Shown: positions 1 to 10,481 of the stretch, piece by piece
Layout: each line of letters starts with the position of its first letter
Position numbering within the stretch: position 1 is the stretch's first letter
Origin: Cutaneotrichosporon cavernicola
Taxonomy: Eukaryota > Basidiomycota > Tremellomycetes > Trichosporonales > Trichosporonaceae
NCBI RefSeq assembly: GCF_030864355.1
Contig: NC_083397.1
Coordinates: 124,001-188,000 of the forward strand
Length of the DNA stretch: 64,000 bases
Direction: 5' to 3'
Notes under the pieces: model-generated
Seen by the model: the letters and a program-made list of their open reading frames with translations, nothing else
Told to the model about the DNA's origin: nothing
Database searches by the model: none
Position numbers and translations under genes: made by a program

Positions 1-70
1 AAAGACCTTGTCAAGATCTCAGCCACGTGGACATGCTAATGACACGCTCTACCAACTGAGCTACACGCCC
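1..70 (-). tRNA. tRNA-Ala (anticodon AGC), intron-containing, 3' end cut by window edge
   Basis: Read on the minus strand from position 70, the sequence gives acceptor 5' strand GGGCGTG, D-arm GCTC-AGTTGGTA-GAGC, anticodon stem TGTCA and loop TTAGCAT, with AGC at 37-35. The matching 3' anticodon strand TGACA lies at 13-9. Between position 37 of the tRNA and that strand there are 19 extra bases (33-15), the canonical place for a nuclear tRNA intron. The variable loop AGGTC follows and the window ends at the start of the T arm. The acceptor 3' strand is outside the window, so the pairing cannot be closed here. Confidence 0.85.
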
Positions 71-1013
71 GTATCAACTTGGAATGTTGACTGACTTTTC
101 AAGGTGGTACATAAATCACATAATTGCTTGCAACAAGCGTCAATACCTGCTTGCTAGGTGATTATGCCCGATCCAGCAACGGTCAGTTTGTTTCCAAGGC
201 CAAGAACATGTCACGCGATGTGGTCCAACCTGTGATATCGTCAGGCGGCTTGTTCAGAAAGCTCAAGAGTAGGCCAAGCCTGTCCACTTGACACAATGCA
301 CGTGCATCTTGAATGGGTAGCTCAGGGTGACGTTTCAGGTACAATTGCCAAACATTGCGAGCCGAGGGATCAAGCGATTGAGGGACTGAGGGGTGAAAAG
401 AAGCGGAGACAGTTTTCTGGGTCAAAATATCCCTGCGTCACTCTGTTCAATGTTTTGTGCATCCCCAGGTGTCCCCATCGACCAGTCAAACGCGTAGAGC
501 AATGCATGAAGACGTAAAGTAAATCAACTGTCTGTGCGTGGATGTACAAGGCGTTGCCGAGTGACGTATGCTGTGCAATAGGGCCAAAACCCTAGGCACG
601 ACGCCATGCGATAGGATCGAATCTTGGCTGAGGTGAGCCAGTCACCGCCATCCATCAGCCACCATCGTCCAGCCAAACAGCGTCGACTCGAGGTTGTTTG
701 CTCGCATCTACGTTCCATCTGTCCAACTCTTTCCCACTCTGCCCACTTAACATATCCCACCCCAACCCCAACCCTAGCCCCAATCCTTCTGACGACACGC
801 ACAAGGCCGACGACTGAACCAACGCCCATCCCAAAGGCAACATTTACGTCAACAGCCCATGTCAACCTATGAACCAGCCTGCGTGCTGTGTTCCATAACC
901 TACGTCGCCCGATTATACACCTGCTCAGGACGATGGTCTCCTTTTCCACCCACTTCCCACCTCCTCGCGAGACAAACCCAGATCGCGTGTGACACCTCCA
1001 CGAACGACCGCAG
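71..1013. other. Intergenic gap, possible coding remnant at 183-425 (minus)
   Basis: No confident gene. An open frame on the minus strand at 425-183 (80 codons, no ATG at its start) has protein-like composition, with a stretch around RHPELPIQDARALC, and could be a last exon or a relic. It follows a possible acceptor (GAACAG). A C-rich run at about 758-782 (CCCCAACCC units) precedes the next gene. Confidence 0.3.
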
Positions 1014-2111
1014 ATGGGTGGCGAAAGGCCCCCCGCCGACGGCGCTTCACCGCATCCCCCAACGCTGCGCGTCTTCCCCTCCCTGCCGTCCTCGGGTTCA
1101 TCCAGCCGCGCCGACAATGAGAAGAATGATACTACCGCAGAGTCCCACAATAAGAGCAAGGGCAAGAGCAAGAGTAAGGGCAACGACACGGATGCGCCTG
1201 CCAACGATGACTCGGAATGGTCGTCGATCTTTGGCGGACTCAGCTCTGCCATCGACGATGCTGCAATGAACATATCGTCACCCCCACCTCCTTCTGCATC
1301 CTCTGATGGACCGTCAACAGGGTTTCTCGCTCTGCCTGAATACGTCCACCAGAAGCGTAAGCGCACACGCTCGCACAAACGCTCGCTCTCCGTCGGCGCC
1401 GAGCCCAACTTCTTTGGCTCGCCTGGAAGCCTCCTCCCCCTCCGTCTCGACCCTGCAGAGGAACCGCTGCACGGCCAGCACATCCCCATGCGCGCAATCA
1501 GCGGCTTTCATCCACACCTTTACACCCTGCGTCTGAGCTCAAGCCGCTCTGCCAAGGAGCCATCCCCACAGCATCCAGGTGGACTCCTTGCGTCGCCCAT
1601 CCACCTTGGCAAAGTAACCGAGCGCCCACCATCGCCACTCGAGCTGGCGTCTGAGCCGAAAACAGCTCCTCACAGTGAGCCAGGCCCAACGTCATCGCGT
1701 GCCATCGAGTTCCCTGGCGCCGACAGCCCGCCGTCGCCCGACAATCCCGACAATCACTTGGCATCTTCACCCTCCGACTCGCCTGGAAGCTGGCTCCGCT
1801 CACCCACGACAAATCGTACACGCTTCCGAAGCGACGGCTCGGACGTCGACGCAATCATGTTCACGCCCCGACAGCTCGACTTTGAGGGCGATGACGGGCC
1901 CCTCGTCACCGGCCGCCGTCTGCAATGGAACCCGTTTGACATCGGCGACAGCGATCGGCCGTCCACAAGCTCCCTGCCTGGTGCACTCCAGGGCGGCTTC
2001 CAGAGCATGGCTCTCGGGCCGGCGTTCGAACCGAGTGAGTGCAGCCGTCCTACTGAGCCTCTGTCCCCGGCGTTCGCGCTTGAAACGGAGCCAGGCGTGA
2101 GCAAGTCGTGA
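1014..2111 (+). CDS. Ser/Pro-rich low-complexity protein, unknown function
   Basis: Single-exon frame of 365 aa starting at ATG 1014, just after a pyrimidine-rich stretch. The protein is rich in Ser, Pro, Gly and Asp, with a basic patch KRKRTRSHKR near residue 114 that could act as a nuclear signal, many SP/TP sites, and a more structured-looking segment near residues 280-310 (motif FTPRQLDFEGDD). I see no membrane segment, signal peptide or recognised domain. The ATG is the first in frame after upstream stops. A 321-codon open frame on the opposite strand is a composition shadow. It is probably a disordered regulatory or phospho-protein; function is not recognised. Confidence 0.6.
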   Translation: MGGERPPADGASPHPPTLRVFPSLPSSGSSSRADNEKNDTTAESHNKSKGKSKSKGNDTDAPANDDSEWSSIFGGLSSAIDDAAMNISSPPPPSASSDGPSTGFLALPEYVHQKRKRTRSHKRSLSVGAEPNFFGSPGSLLPLRLDPAEEPLHGQHIPMRAISGFHPHLYTLRLSSSRSAKEPSPQHPGGLLASPIHLGKVTERPPSPLELASEPKTAPHSEPGPTSSRAIEFPGADSPPSPDNPDNHLASSPSDSPGSWLRSPTTNRTRFRSDGSDVDAIMFTPRQLDFEGDDGPLVTGRRLQWNPFDIGDSDRPSTSSLPGALQGGFQSMALGPAFEPSECSRPTEPLSPAFALETEPGVSKS

Positions 2112-3305
2112 TGGATTGACTATGTACAAGAGGTTGTAATGGGGTATGGGGACTGCATTGCATTGCATGCAGTATCCTACTGTTGTATTGAGACCGATGC
2201 ATGTTTTCCAATGTGCCATAGGCGCTGAGCCGCTGACATCATCCGAGGAAAGCAGCGGGGCATGTCATGTGCTACATCTGTCACCGACGCCGGCAATCTG
2301 GCAACTGAAACCGCCACTTCTCATCGGTATCACTATCAGTACCCTCCCATGCCGCAAACGTGACTGCCATCTATCGTTGACGCAGCGATAAGAGGATCAC
2401 ATTGATCGCTCCCGCGATTGTGCCTGCACCCGCGTCCCCATGTGGCCGTGTCCATCTCTCTTCAAATAGCTCCCGAAGGGCAGTCACCGGTCGGCGGAAT
2501 CCGGTTTCTTGGGTGTTTGGACCCCGCCCGAGCCAAGCCAGCCCCTTGTTTCCAGTCAACAGCTTGCCATTGTCAGCCAGCTGCACGGCCTGCACGGGCC
2601 ACAGGGAGTCGTGCTGGTCGCGTGCAGCTTCTATTATTCATTCAGGTCACCTGACCAGCATAACACGGGAACACGTCTATCTGCGTCGGCATTCGCTCCC
2701 CTATCAGCGCAGGGCTGAGCATATGACCATGACGTTAAGGGCGGCGGTCAACGTTGGCTGTCCCACGCGGTCTCGAAATTATTCAGATTGTTGAAATGCG
2801 CGACATTTTTGCTATCGACATTCTTATCCTTGTGCATGCATGCAATCCATCTGTAAATCTCATCTAGCACCAAGTTGAAGGCCGTCTCTATCCCCCTTGG
2901 ATGTTGGTTTACTTTCTCGGGCAAAATTTTGTTGTCATCAAAAGACCATTACGACCCTGATGACGGGGAATGAGCCAAAGATCCCAAGAGGGGGAAAAGC
3001 AAGGACCATTCCTAAGACAAAGTTTTGACTTGATGGTGGTGATGACACGGATACCGCTGCCGCTCTGTGACCGAGTCTCCCCGACTCCCCGATGATAGCA
3101 TCAGCTGAGGGGGCCACGGCGGCCCAAGCCGTTGAGATAGGCCCAGATTTTCAGCCGGGCCGGCTCAGAGCCCAGAGCCCAGAGATAGTCCTCGGCTTGG
3201 ACCTAAGCGAAACTTGTAACCTTGGAGATGTAGAAAAAAGCCCAGTAACAATCGTCGCGATACGACTCATTCATCCATCTTACCACCACTAACATCAACA
3301 TCAAC
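2112..3305. other. Intergenic gap, promoter region of the purine permease
   Basis: Nothing gene-like was found on either strand. Open frames here are short and lack splice partners. The region presumably holds the 3' UTR of the Ser/Pro-rich gene and the promoter of the purine permease. Confidence 0.4.
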
Positions 3306-5182
3306 ATGGCCTGGGTCAGCAGGGCCAACCTCGCCGTGGCAAAGTCGCCTGTGGGCCGCTACTTTCGCCTTCAAGGCTCGGGTCACGTACGTGTTTACGT
3401 TTATCAACGTGCTGACAAGTAAGAAGAAGGAGCGCAAGAACACATATTTCTTCACCGAGATCCGCGCTGGTCTCGCGACCTTCTTCGCCATGGCTTACAT
3501 CATCTCGGTGAACGCAGCCATTGTCTCGCAGTCGGGCGGCACATGCAAGTGTCCCCCAGAGTCAATGGCAGATCTCTGCGATTCAAATGCCGAATACATG
3601 CAGTGCGTACAGGAGATCAAGCGAGACATGGTCACGGCAACAGCAGCCATCGCTGCCCTCACAACATTCTGCATGGGTCTCTTCGCCAACATGCCCATCG
3701 GTCTCGCTCCGGGAATGGGCCTCAACGCGTACTTTGCCTACACTGTTGTTGGATACCATGGCAGCGGTCTTGTCCCATACGAGATTGCCCTTGCTGCAGT
3801 GTTCGTTGAAGGATTCGTCTTTGTCGGCCTCACTGTCCTTGGTATTCGTCAATGGCTCGCCCGTGCCATTCCCTCATCCATCAAGCTCGCCACGGCAGTC
3901 GGTATCGGCCTCTACCTCACCCTTATTGGCCTGACATACTCTGCTGGTATTGGCGCTGTAACTGGCGCCACTGCCGTTCCTATGGAACTTGCCGGCTGCC
4001 GCCCATCCGCAAAGGACCCCACCACCGGTCTCTGCCCCTCATCCGACAAGATGAGGAATCCCACCATGGTCAGTTTCATGTATCGCTCCCAACTGACATT
4101 CAGTGGATTGGCATTTTCTGCGGCGGCGTCTTCACTGTTTTCCTCATGATGTTCCGCGTCAAGGGCGCAATCATCTGCGGCATTCTTCTCGTCTCAATCA
4201 TCTCGTGGCCTCGTAACTCGGCCGTCACCTACTTCCCCCACACACCACTCGGTGACGACGCTTTCAACTTTTTCAAAAAGGTCGTCACCTTTACTCCCAT
4301 CAAGCACACGCTCAACGTCATCGACTTCAACATCTCGAGCCACGGCGCTCAGTTTGGACTTGCCTTCATCTCCTTCCTCTATGTCGGTGAGTACACTATT
4401 AAACCCCATTCTCACTGGATTGTTGCTGACAACAAGACATTCTCGACGCAACTGGCACGCTGTATTCGATGGCCCGCTTCGGTGGCTTCCTGAACCCCCG
4501 CACTCAGGACTTTGAGAACTCGTCCATCGCTTACTGCGTCGACGCCCTCGGTATTTCTATCGGATCGCTCTTTGGTGCTCCCCCCGTCACCGCCTACATC
4601 GAGTCGGGTGCGGGTATTGCCGAGGGTGGCCGTACTGGTCTCACCGCGATTGTCACCGGCCTGTGCTTCTTCATCTCAATCTTCTTCGCTCCAATCTTTG
4701 CCTCAATCCCTCCCTGGGCGACAGGATGCACGCTCATCATCGTTGGCGCACAGATGGCCGCCGAAGCCCGCCACATCAACTGGAAGTACCTCGGCGACTC
4801 GGTCCCCGCGTTCCTCACCATCGCTATCATGCCCTTCACCTACTCGATCGCGTACGGCCTCATTGCCGGTATCTGCTCGTACATTCTCCTCAACACTGCC
4901 GTCTGGCTCATCGAGAAGGCGACCCGTGGCAAGATTTCTCCCCCTAACAAGCAGGACAAGGAGCCCTGGACGTACAAGATCGAGGGTGGCTTCTTCCCCC
5001 CTTGGGCGTACCGCATCAGCCGTGGCAAGAAGGACTTTTGGCGCGAGGACGACGACGAGTTTGAGTCTGAGGACGGTGGCGTTACCCCGGTCGACGATGA
5101 GGCTCGTGCAGTGGAGGAGAAGTCGTACGAGGCCAGTGAGTCTGACGCCAAGGCCAACCCCAACCCCAAGCTTGAGGTTTAA
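3306..5182 (+). CDS. azgA: AzgA-type purine (adenine/guanine/hypoxanthine) permease
   Basis: Plasma-membrane nucleobase:H+ symporter of the AzgA branch of the NCS2/NAT-like superfamily, 584 aa after splicing. Exons: 3306-3386, 3424-4068, 4104-4386, 4437-5182; introns are 37, 35 and 50 nt. The N-terminus MAWVSRANLAVAKSPVGRYF and the following FFTEIRAGLATFFAMAYIIS are family hallmarks. Further signatures are a long series of hydrophobic helices, GLAPGMGLNAYFAYTVVGYHG near residue 105, and SLFGAPPVTAYIESGAGIAEGG near residue 370. The tail is acidic and cytosolic. The first exon joins to exon 2 only if the intron ends at TAAG rather than the earlier CAAG, because the latter creates an in-frame stop. 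Length fits fungal AzgA proteins. It should take up adenine, guanine and hypoxanthine; substrate choice is inferred from the family. Confidence 0.93.
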
Positions 5183-5299
5183 AACGGTCCGCCTCGGCCT
5201 CGATACGGTCAGAATCTTGTAGTACGACCACACTCACTCTCTTATTTACAGCAATGGTAATGCAACGATAATTTGGTACAGTTGATGTGGGGCTCAAGT

Positions 5300-6970
5300 T
5301 CGGCAGGAGGCTCGCACACTTCTTTGAGAATGTCTGACAACATTATAATCCCGATATTCATCGCTCGTGGCTACGTAAAGCCAGCGTCTCTCCCAAGTTC
5401 GCATTGTTTCGTTTCGTACTTGGTGGCATGCTTCGGCATCAAAACACTCTTGGGAAGAGGGGAACAGGCGGAACTTGGGAGCGGGTTCGTTCTTTCGGGC
5501 GGCACGTTCTTTCGGGCGGCACGCTCTCCACGTGGCCTCCAATTCATAGAGGTACACCGTCAAGCGACCTCTGATGGAACCATTGGGAAGGGTGATGTTG
5601 AAGAAGCGCCCTCGTCTGTCGAGGCAGCGGCCACACGGAGGTAGTGTTACAGTAACGGGACATGAGGCCCGAGGGAACATAGCTCCGCCCTGGATGAGAA
5701 GAATTAAACCAGCAGGAGACGTTGTTTTCGGCACACCTCTCACAAGGTATCTCCGGCCAGTGGCCAACAAAGCCAAGGTGACTACTGACTCGTATATACC
5801 ACCAGAATTCTTGTGGAAGAAGGGGACGTGTGCAAGCTCTTGGGTTTCGCGAAAAGTGATGGGGTTTTTCCTGAATTGCCGAATGAGAGGTGTTGTCCAT
5901 GTAATTGAATTGTTGAGGATCACCTGGCGTTTGGGAAGTCACAGCACCTGAAACTCCAATGTCGCTAATACGATCAGGATCTAAAAGAGAGAACTCTTGA
6001 GCTCCCAAGGTACCTAAGAGTTGGGATTCGAAGGTATGAATTGTCAGAGGGAAGATGGGCCCCCTGAGGTTGACAAGGTTTGTCAGAGTGCCGAATCGTT
6101 GGAAAGTCAGGGGAATAAACATGTTGAGGGACTTGGGTGGTTCCCTGCGTGACCAGCGGAGTGCTTAGGTCAGTACTCAGAGAAGTGTTGGAAGTGGTCG
6201 CTTGAGCCGTGCTAACTTGCTCAGCGCAAATGTTGGTATTCCCCTGAGCCGAGCGACTCAACGTCACAGGAAACCTTGCCATCTTGTCGAATTCGTGAGA
6301 GAAACCGTTCGTGGTGGAGGGCACCGAGGATCTTTCAAAATCTTGGGAAAGTATAGGTGGACGGAGCGTTGGGCTGTATTTGTGAGAACATTCGGGCTGG
6401 TTGAGCTGTTCGTTACTGATTCCTAGACCTCGGTAGCTGGGGCTTGTGGTGGCAAAAGGAAGAGGTGAATCGACGTTCGAGATTGGAAGCGCAGGTTGGA
6501 AAGCAGGTGGTACAGAATGGGCCACAGAGTGTGGAACCTGAGCGACTGTCGGCTCATTCTCAAGTTGAGCAAACATATGGTCTGCCCAGTCACAGTATCT
6601 GGGTAGATAATTGGACCAAGTGTAGGACGGGGTTGTGGGGCTTTGTGGAGCCTGGCAACGCTTGAAAGAGGTCGAGCTTACGCTGAGGAATTGACGGCCC
6701 ATGCTGATCAATTGTAACCTGGACGGGCTCAGAGCTAGAGGGAAGATTGGATCCAGGAACGATGGGGACGTAAGGATTGGTCATCGTTGTCTGGGGTAGG
6801 TAATTGAGAGAGGGAGGTGCGATGGGTCTGGGCACAAACATCATGGGATACCACTCGGGGTCGAGAAGAGTCAGCTCGAATGCTTGTGAGCGCGCTCGGG
6901 AGGAATGTCCTGTTCAATGATTTGGGGGGCGGCTGTTGAAGGGGTACCAAGCATTGTCGTTGTCCATGTG
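5300..6970 (-). pseudogene. Probable decayed gene with cysteine-knuckle motifs
   Basis: Several coding-like stretches lie in order on the minus strand but in different frames that I cannot join with normal introns. They are: about 6930-6880 (an acidic piece ending PPERAHKH); 6905-6650 (motif LLDPEWYPMMFVPRP); 6650-5990 (Ser/Thr/Pro-rich); 5920-5780 (motif FRETQELAHVPFF); 5755-5640 (CERCAENNVSCWF); and 5680-5330 (PPCGRCLDRRGRFF, then basic and aromatic sequence). The two C-x2-C-x6-C or C-x2-C patterns resemble short fungal zinc knuckles. Frame changes without GT-AG partners suggest accumulated frameshifts, although unusual splicing or sequence errors are possible. A 17-base unit ending GGGCGGCACG is tandemly duplicated at about 5490-5523. 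Confidence 0.35.
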
Positions 6971-7029
6971 GCCGTCGCAAGCTGGAGAGGGGAGCGCTCA
7001 GTTGGAGGAGTGAACGACAAGTCAACGAG

Positions 7030-8792
7030 GGAAGGAATAAGGCTGGACAAGGGGGTGAGTGTGGAGAAGATGGGATAGGGGACTGGATGAGAGTGTACGA
7101 GAGTGAGGGAATGAAAGAGTGAGATAAATCGACTAGGTAGCAGTGGTTCGCATTGGTGACGGGGCGAGGAAGGAAGGCGACTGTGGTGACCTAATCAAAT
7201 CAAGTGCAGCACTGCCAATTGATGAGGACACCAGTGGCCCCACTTTCAGCCCACCAAGACATAATTGTGGCCCGCAACCAAGGTAGGCCTTTGGCCCAAC
7301 CAACGAACACAGTCGAAAGCGCATGACGGTGGGGCGTTTCTCTAGTGTCCTTCTTCAAGTAGCGTCACCGTCAGGTGTTTTGTATATTTTTTCAAGTGAT
7401 TGGCGCCTGGAGACAAAGTCACAGACCGATGACAAGGGACAGCAGATGCATCGGGAGCAGGGGTTTGAGGTGTTTAGCTATTTTGTGGTAATTCGGCTGC
7501 TCATCTGGGTGAACAAGCTAGACAATATACGCACACCCTCTCTCCCGATCTCCCGCTCGCATCAGATGGACACCTGATAGCTGATAGCTGATAGCTCATG
7601 CTTTGAAAATCACGCTGCGGCCTTTCTTGGCCAGAAATATCTCACAGAAAGACAACTGGTTGTCCAGAGATGGTCCCAAAAGAAGCTGCGTTCGCGTGTG
7701 GCAGTTTGGCAGATCCAACACCGCATTTGTCGTCATAAGCCGTCCCTTTCACCGCCGCCTGGCAACATGTTCCTTATCCTTAGTTTCCTAGCATCGCTTT
7801 TCCTAATCGACTTGCTACGTCGATGCGGTCGATGCGGGGTGGCTATCATTGAACTGCGCTATTTGGGTGCGACCTGAGAACTAGACTGCGGGTTGACTGC
7901 GGTTTCAACTGCGGAAGGAATGTGGTACCTTGTAACAACAAACGTGCTCGCCCCGAATCCATCCTTTTGACTGAAAATACCTGTGAAACCCTTAAACCTT
8001 TTGAATTTGTAAACCCGAATTAGCTCCACTTTATACTCTTAGGAACTAAAGATCTTCACTGTACCTTTATTCCCCGAGCACGGGGGTGGTTCTAGGCCCC
8101 AGGCCCCGCAGCCGACTGGCCCCACACTTCCCTGGATCGAGGCCACAGACACACAGATACACAAATACGGACATGCGGACACGCTCAATGATCAAGGACG
8201 GACAGGGAGGTCGATGTGTCTTCCCCAAGATGACTGCCGGAACCACCATGCGGAGTGGCGACAACCCGACATGGGGTGGCGTCGAGGACGTATGGAACGG
8301 AACCGGTCGCATCTGTCTCACCCTTTGCCATCAGCCTCGCATGCTCCCTCATCCCGTACGCAAACTAACGGAGCCGGAAGGCACAGCATCACGCCGCCAT
8401 TCTTCCGCAGTCGGTAACTGTGTCAGATGATGATCCATCGCTTAGAGCCACAGTAAAGCTGGCTAGACCATCTCACATGCAAACGGTAGCCAACCAGAAT
8501 ACAAACTAGGACTAAGTTGGGTAACCGAGCAGACCCAGCGTGTCCAGCAGGCACCTCATGGAGAACACTGCCAGTATGACGCTCCCCCAGCAATAGCTCA
8601 AGCTCCCACGATCAATCAACGGGTCCTATCTCATTGCACAAAACGCAGACAATGTCACACCAAGTATAGGCCATGACGCTCTAGTTCCCCTCTCTCTCGC
8701 CTTTGTTTGGATTGGTTACCATCTCCCATCACTTTCTCTAAACTTAGCACCACCACTCTTCCCTCTTACCTTTTCATCAACACTCATCCTCC
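7030..8792. other. Intergenic gap
   Basis: No supported gene. There is a short TGATAGC tandem repeat at about 7575-7593. A 114-codon plus-strand open frame at 8086-8430 has no family resemblance, no good start context and no splice partners. The last 100 bases are pyrimidine-rich, as expected for the promoter and 5' UTR of the next gene. Confidence 0.4.
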
Positions 8793-10481
8793 ATGGTCGC
8801 GCTCACAATCTCCCTACCACCGGTACATCTGGAACAGATGCACGCTCTCGAACCCCCGTCGCCCAACCACCTCACGCCCGCCTCGATTGATGAACCATTC
8901 CATCTCTACCTGGCGCCGAGTGGTGACTCGGCAACGACCCTCGTCGGACCTCTCAAGATTATCAAGATTATCGATTGCAATCCGCTAGAGAAGGTCCCTT
9001 CCAAGGTCCCCAGCCTCGACACCAGCACCTCGGGCTCGGTCACGCTGGACGGCGACGCCCCCACAAAGGTAGCCAAGGCCGACAAAGCGAGTGCCAAAGC
9101 AGCAAAGCGCCAGGCTCGCCGTGACCTCAACAGGGCCAAGCGCAAGGCCGAGGCTGCTGCCGTCGAGCGAAAACAGCAACCGTGGGAAGTGACGCTTGGG
9201 GACATCGGCACTTCCGCACAGGGACCGTCACAATCTGCAACGACCCAAATAGACTCGTCCCGTTTCACAGTCCCATCCGAATGCCGCTACGGCCGTACAC
9301 TCCCCATCTTCACGTACGATCTGTCACACGCACCAGCTGTGGCTGTAGTTGAGACCCTCGTCGCCGACTACGGCGCATGGAGTATCACCTTGACCGACCC
9401 CTCGTACCGGATATTCCTCTCTCCCGCACTCGATGTCGCAATCAGCTTCAAGGTCGTGCGCAGCTTGCGCGTAGCTGTCGCCTTTGGTGACCCCGTCTGT
9501 CATCCTGCTCGCCTTCCCAGCGCGGTAGCCGACTTCCACGCGTTTTGCAGAGCGCGGGGTTGGGGGGTCGCGTTCGTCGCGGCGCGCTCTGCCACGGCCA
9601 AGGTTGCCCAAGTCACAGGCTGGGCGACTGTACAATTTGCGGTCGAGCAGATCGTCGAGCCAGCCAGCAACCCCGTCCTTGACGGCACACGTGGTCGCAG
9701 GCAGGCCCTTGTTGTGAAGAAGCTCGCGCGCGAGGCACCTGTGCAGATCTACCGACCAGTTGAAGGACGGAACGCCGAGCTCGAGTCGCAGCTCCAGGAG
9801 GCATACGAAACTGTGTATGCTGTCAAGGAAGAACGTGATGGCGCACCGTACAGCACCAAGCTACGCCTCTTCGCCCTTCCTAACCTCTCAACTGTCTTGT
9901 ACACCACCGACTCAACCGGCCTTCCCAACGGCATTGTCGGCCTCCTCCGCGTCGGCGAAGGGAGGTACCTCCTCGACCCGCTCGTGGCGACCCCGTCAGC
10001 ACCTACCGGCACGACAGACTACCTTACCGTCTTGGCCATGGGGTACGCGCGCCGTCTCGGTGCCTCCCTCTCCTTCGGCACCGAGCCGACGCCCAACGTT
10101 GGTGAGGTGTACGGTATGAGGCGGTTCATGGAGGCCGAGACGCGCCTGGTGCACGCCGCGACATACACAGCATTCGGGATGGACGGCAAGAAGACGCTGC
10201 ACAAGTTCCATCCATCTCGAAGCGAGGCACTGCACTTGGTCCTCGGGAGCAGCGGCGTGCTCGGACAGAGCGCGGCAGCAGCTGCGATCTGGAAGGCAAC
10301 ACATCTCCATTACCGCCCAGTTATTGCGCCATTGGTAGGCCTCGTTGAGCAGCGTCAGGCGGGAGAGACGCTTGAGGCCATGCTCTCCCTTCTGGTGGAG
10401 CGGGGCCAGCTCAGGCCCTATTTGGAACAGTGCATTTCTTCCGGAAGCGACACGGCATGCGAAGGGCCAGCCGAGGATTAG
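8793..10481 (+). CDS. Stand-alone DUF2156 protein, candidate tRNA-dependent sterol aminoacyl-transferase
   Basis: Single exon, 562 aa, start ATG 8793. Residues ~90-130 form an Ala/Lys/Arg-rich basic helix. From ~165 to ~520 the sequence reads like the GNAT-fold DUF2156 (LPG synthase C-terminal) domain: FGDPVCHP near 231, a following helix ending FCRARGWGVAFVAAR, and a late segment with LLRVGEGRYLLDPL. Known biology: bacterial DUF2156 enzymes move amino acids from aminoacyl-tRNA to lipids, and fungal DUF2156 enzymes make ergosteryl aspartate (fused to AspRS) or ergosteryl glycine (stand-alone). This copy is stand-alone, so the glycine-type enzyme is the nearest analogue. The basic N-terminal helix could bind tRNA. 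Substrate and amino acid are inference only. No signal peptide or clear membrane span is seen. Confidence 0.7.
   Translation: MVALTISLPPVHLEQMHALEPPSPNHLTPASIDEPFHLYLAPSGDSATTLVGPLKIIKIIDCNPLEKVPSKVPSLDTSTSGSVTLDGDAPTKVAKADKASAKAAKRQARRDLNRAKRKAEAAAVERKQQPWEVTLGDIGTSAQGPSQSATTQIDSSRFTVPSECRYGRTLPIFTYDLSHAPAVAVVETLVADYGAWSITLTDPSYRIFLSPALDVAISFKVVRSLRVAVAFGDPVCHPARLPSAVADFHAFCRARGWGVAFVAARSATAKVAQVTGWATVQFAVEQIVEPASNPVLDGTRGRRQALVVKKLAREAPVQIYRPVEGRNAELESQLQEAYETVYAVKEERDGAPYSTKLRLFALPNLSTVLYTTDSTGLPNGIVGLLRVGEGRYLLDPLVATPSAPTGTTDYLTVLAMGYARRLGASLSFGTEPTPNVGEVYGMRRFMEAETRLVHAATYTAFGMDGKKTLHKFHPSRSEALHLVLGSSGVLGQSAAAAAIWKATHLHYRPVIAPLVGLVEQRQAGETLEAMLSLLVERGQLRPYLEQCISSGSDTACEGPAED

Noticed and set aside
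524..1489. 321-codon open frame on the minus strand
   Set aside because: Opposite-strand shadow of the Ser/Pro-rich gene, biased composition, no motif.
8086..8430. 114-codon plus-strand open frame
   Set aside because: No family signal, no start context, no splice partners; overlaps an equally long minus-strand frame.
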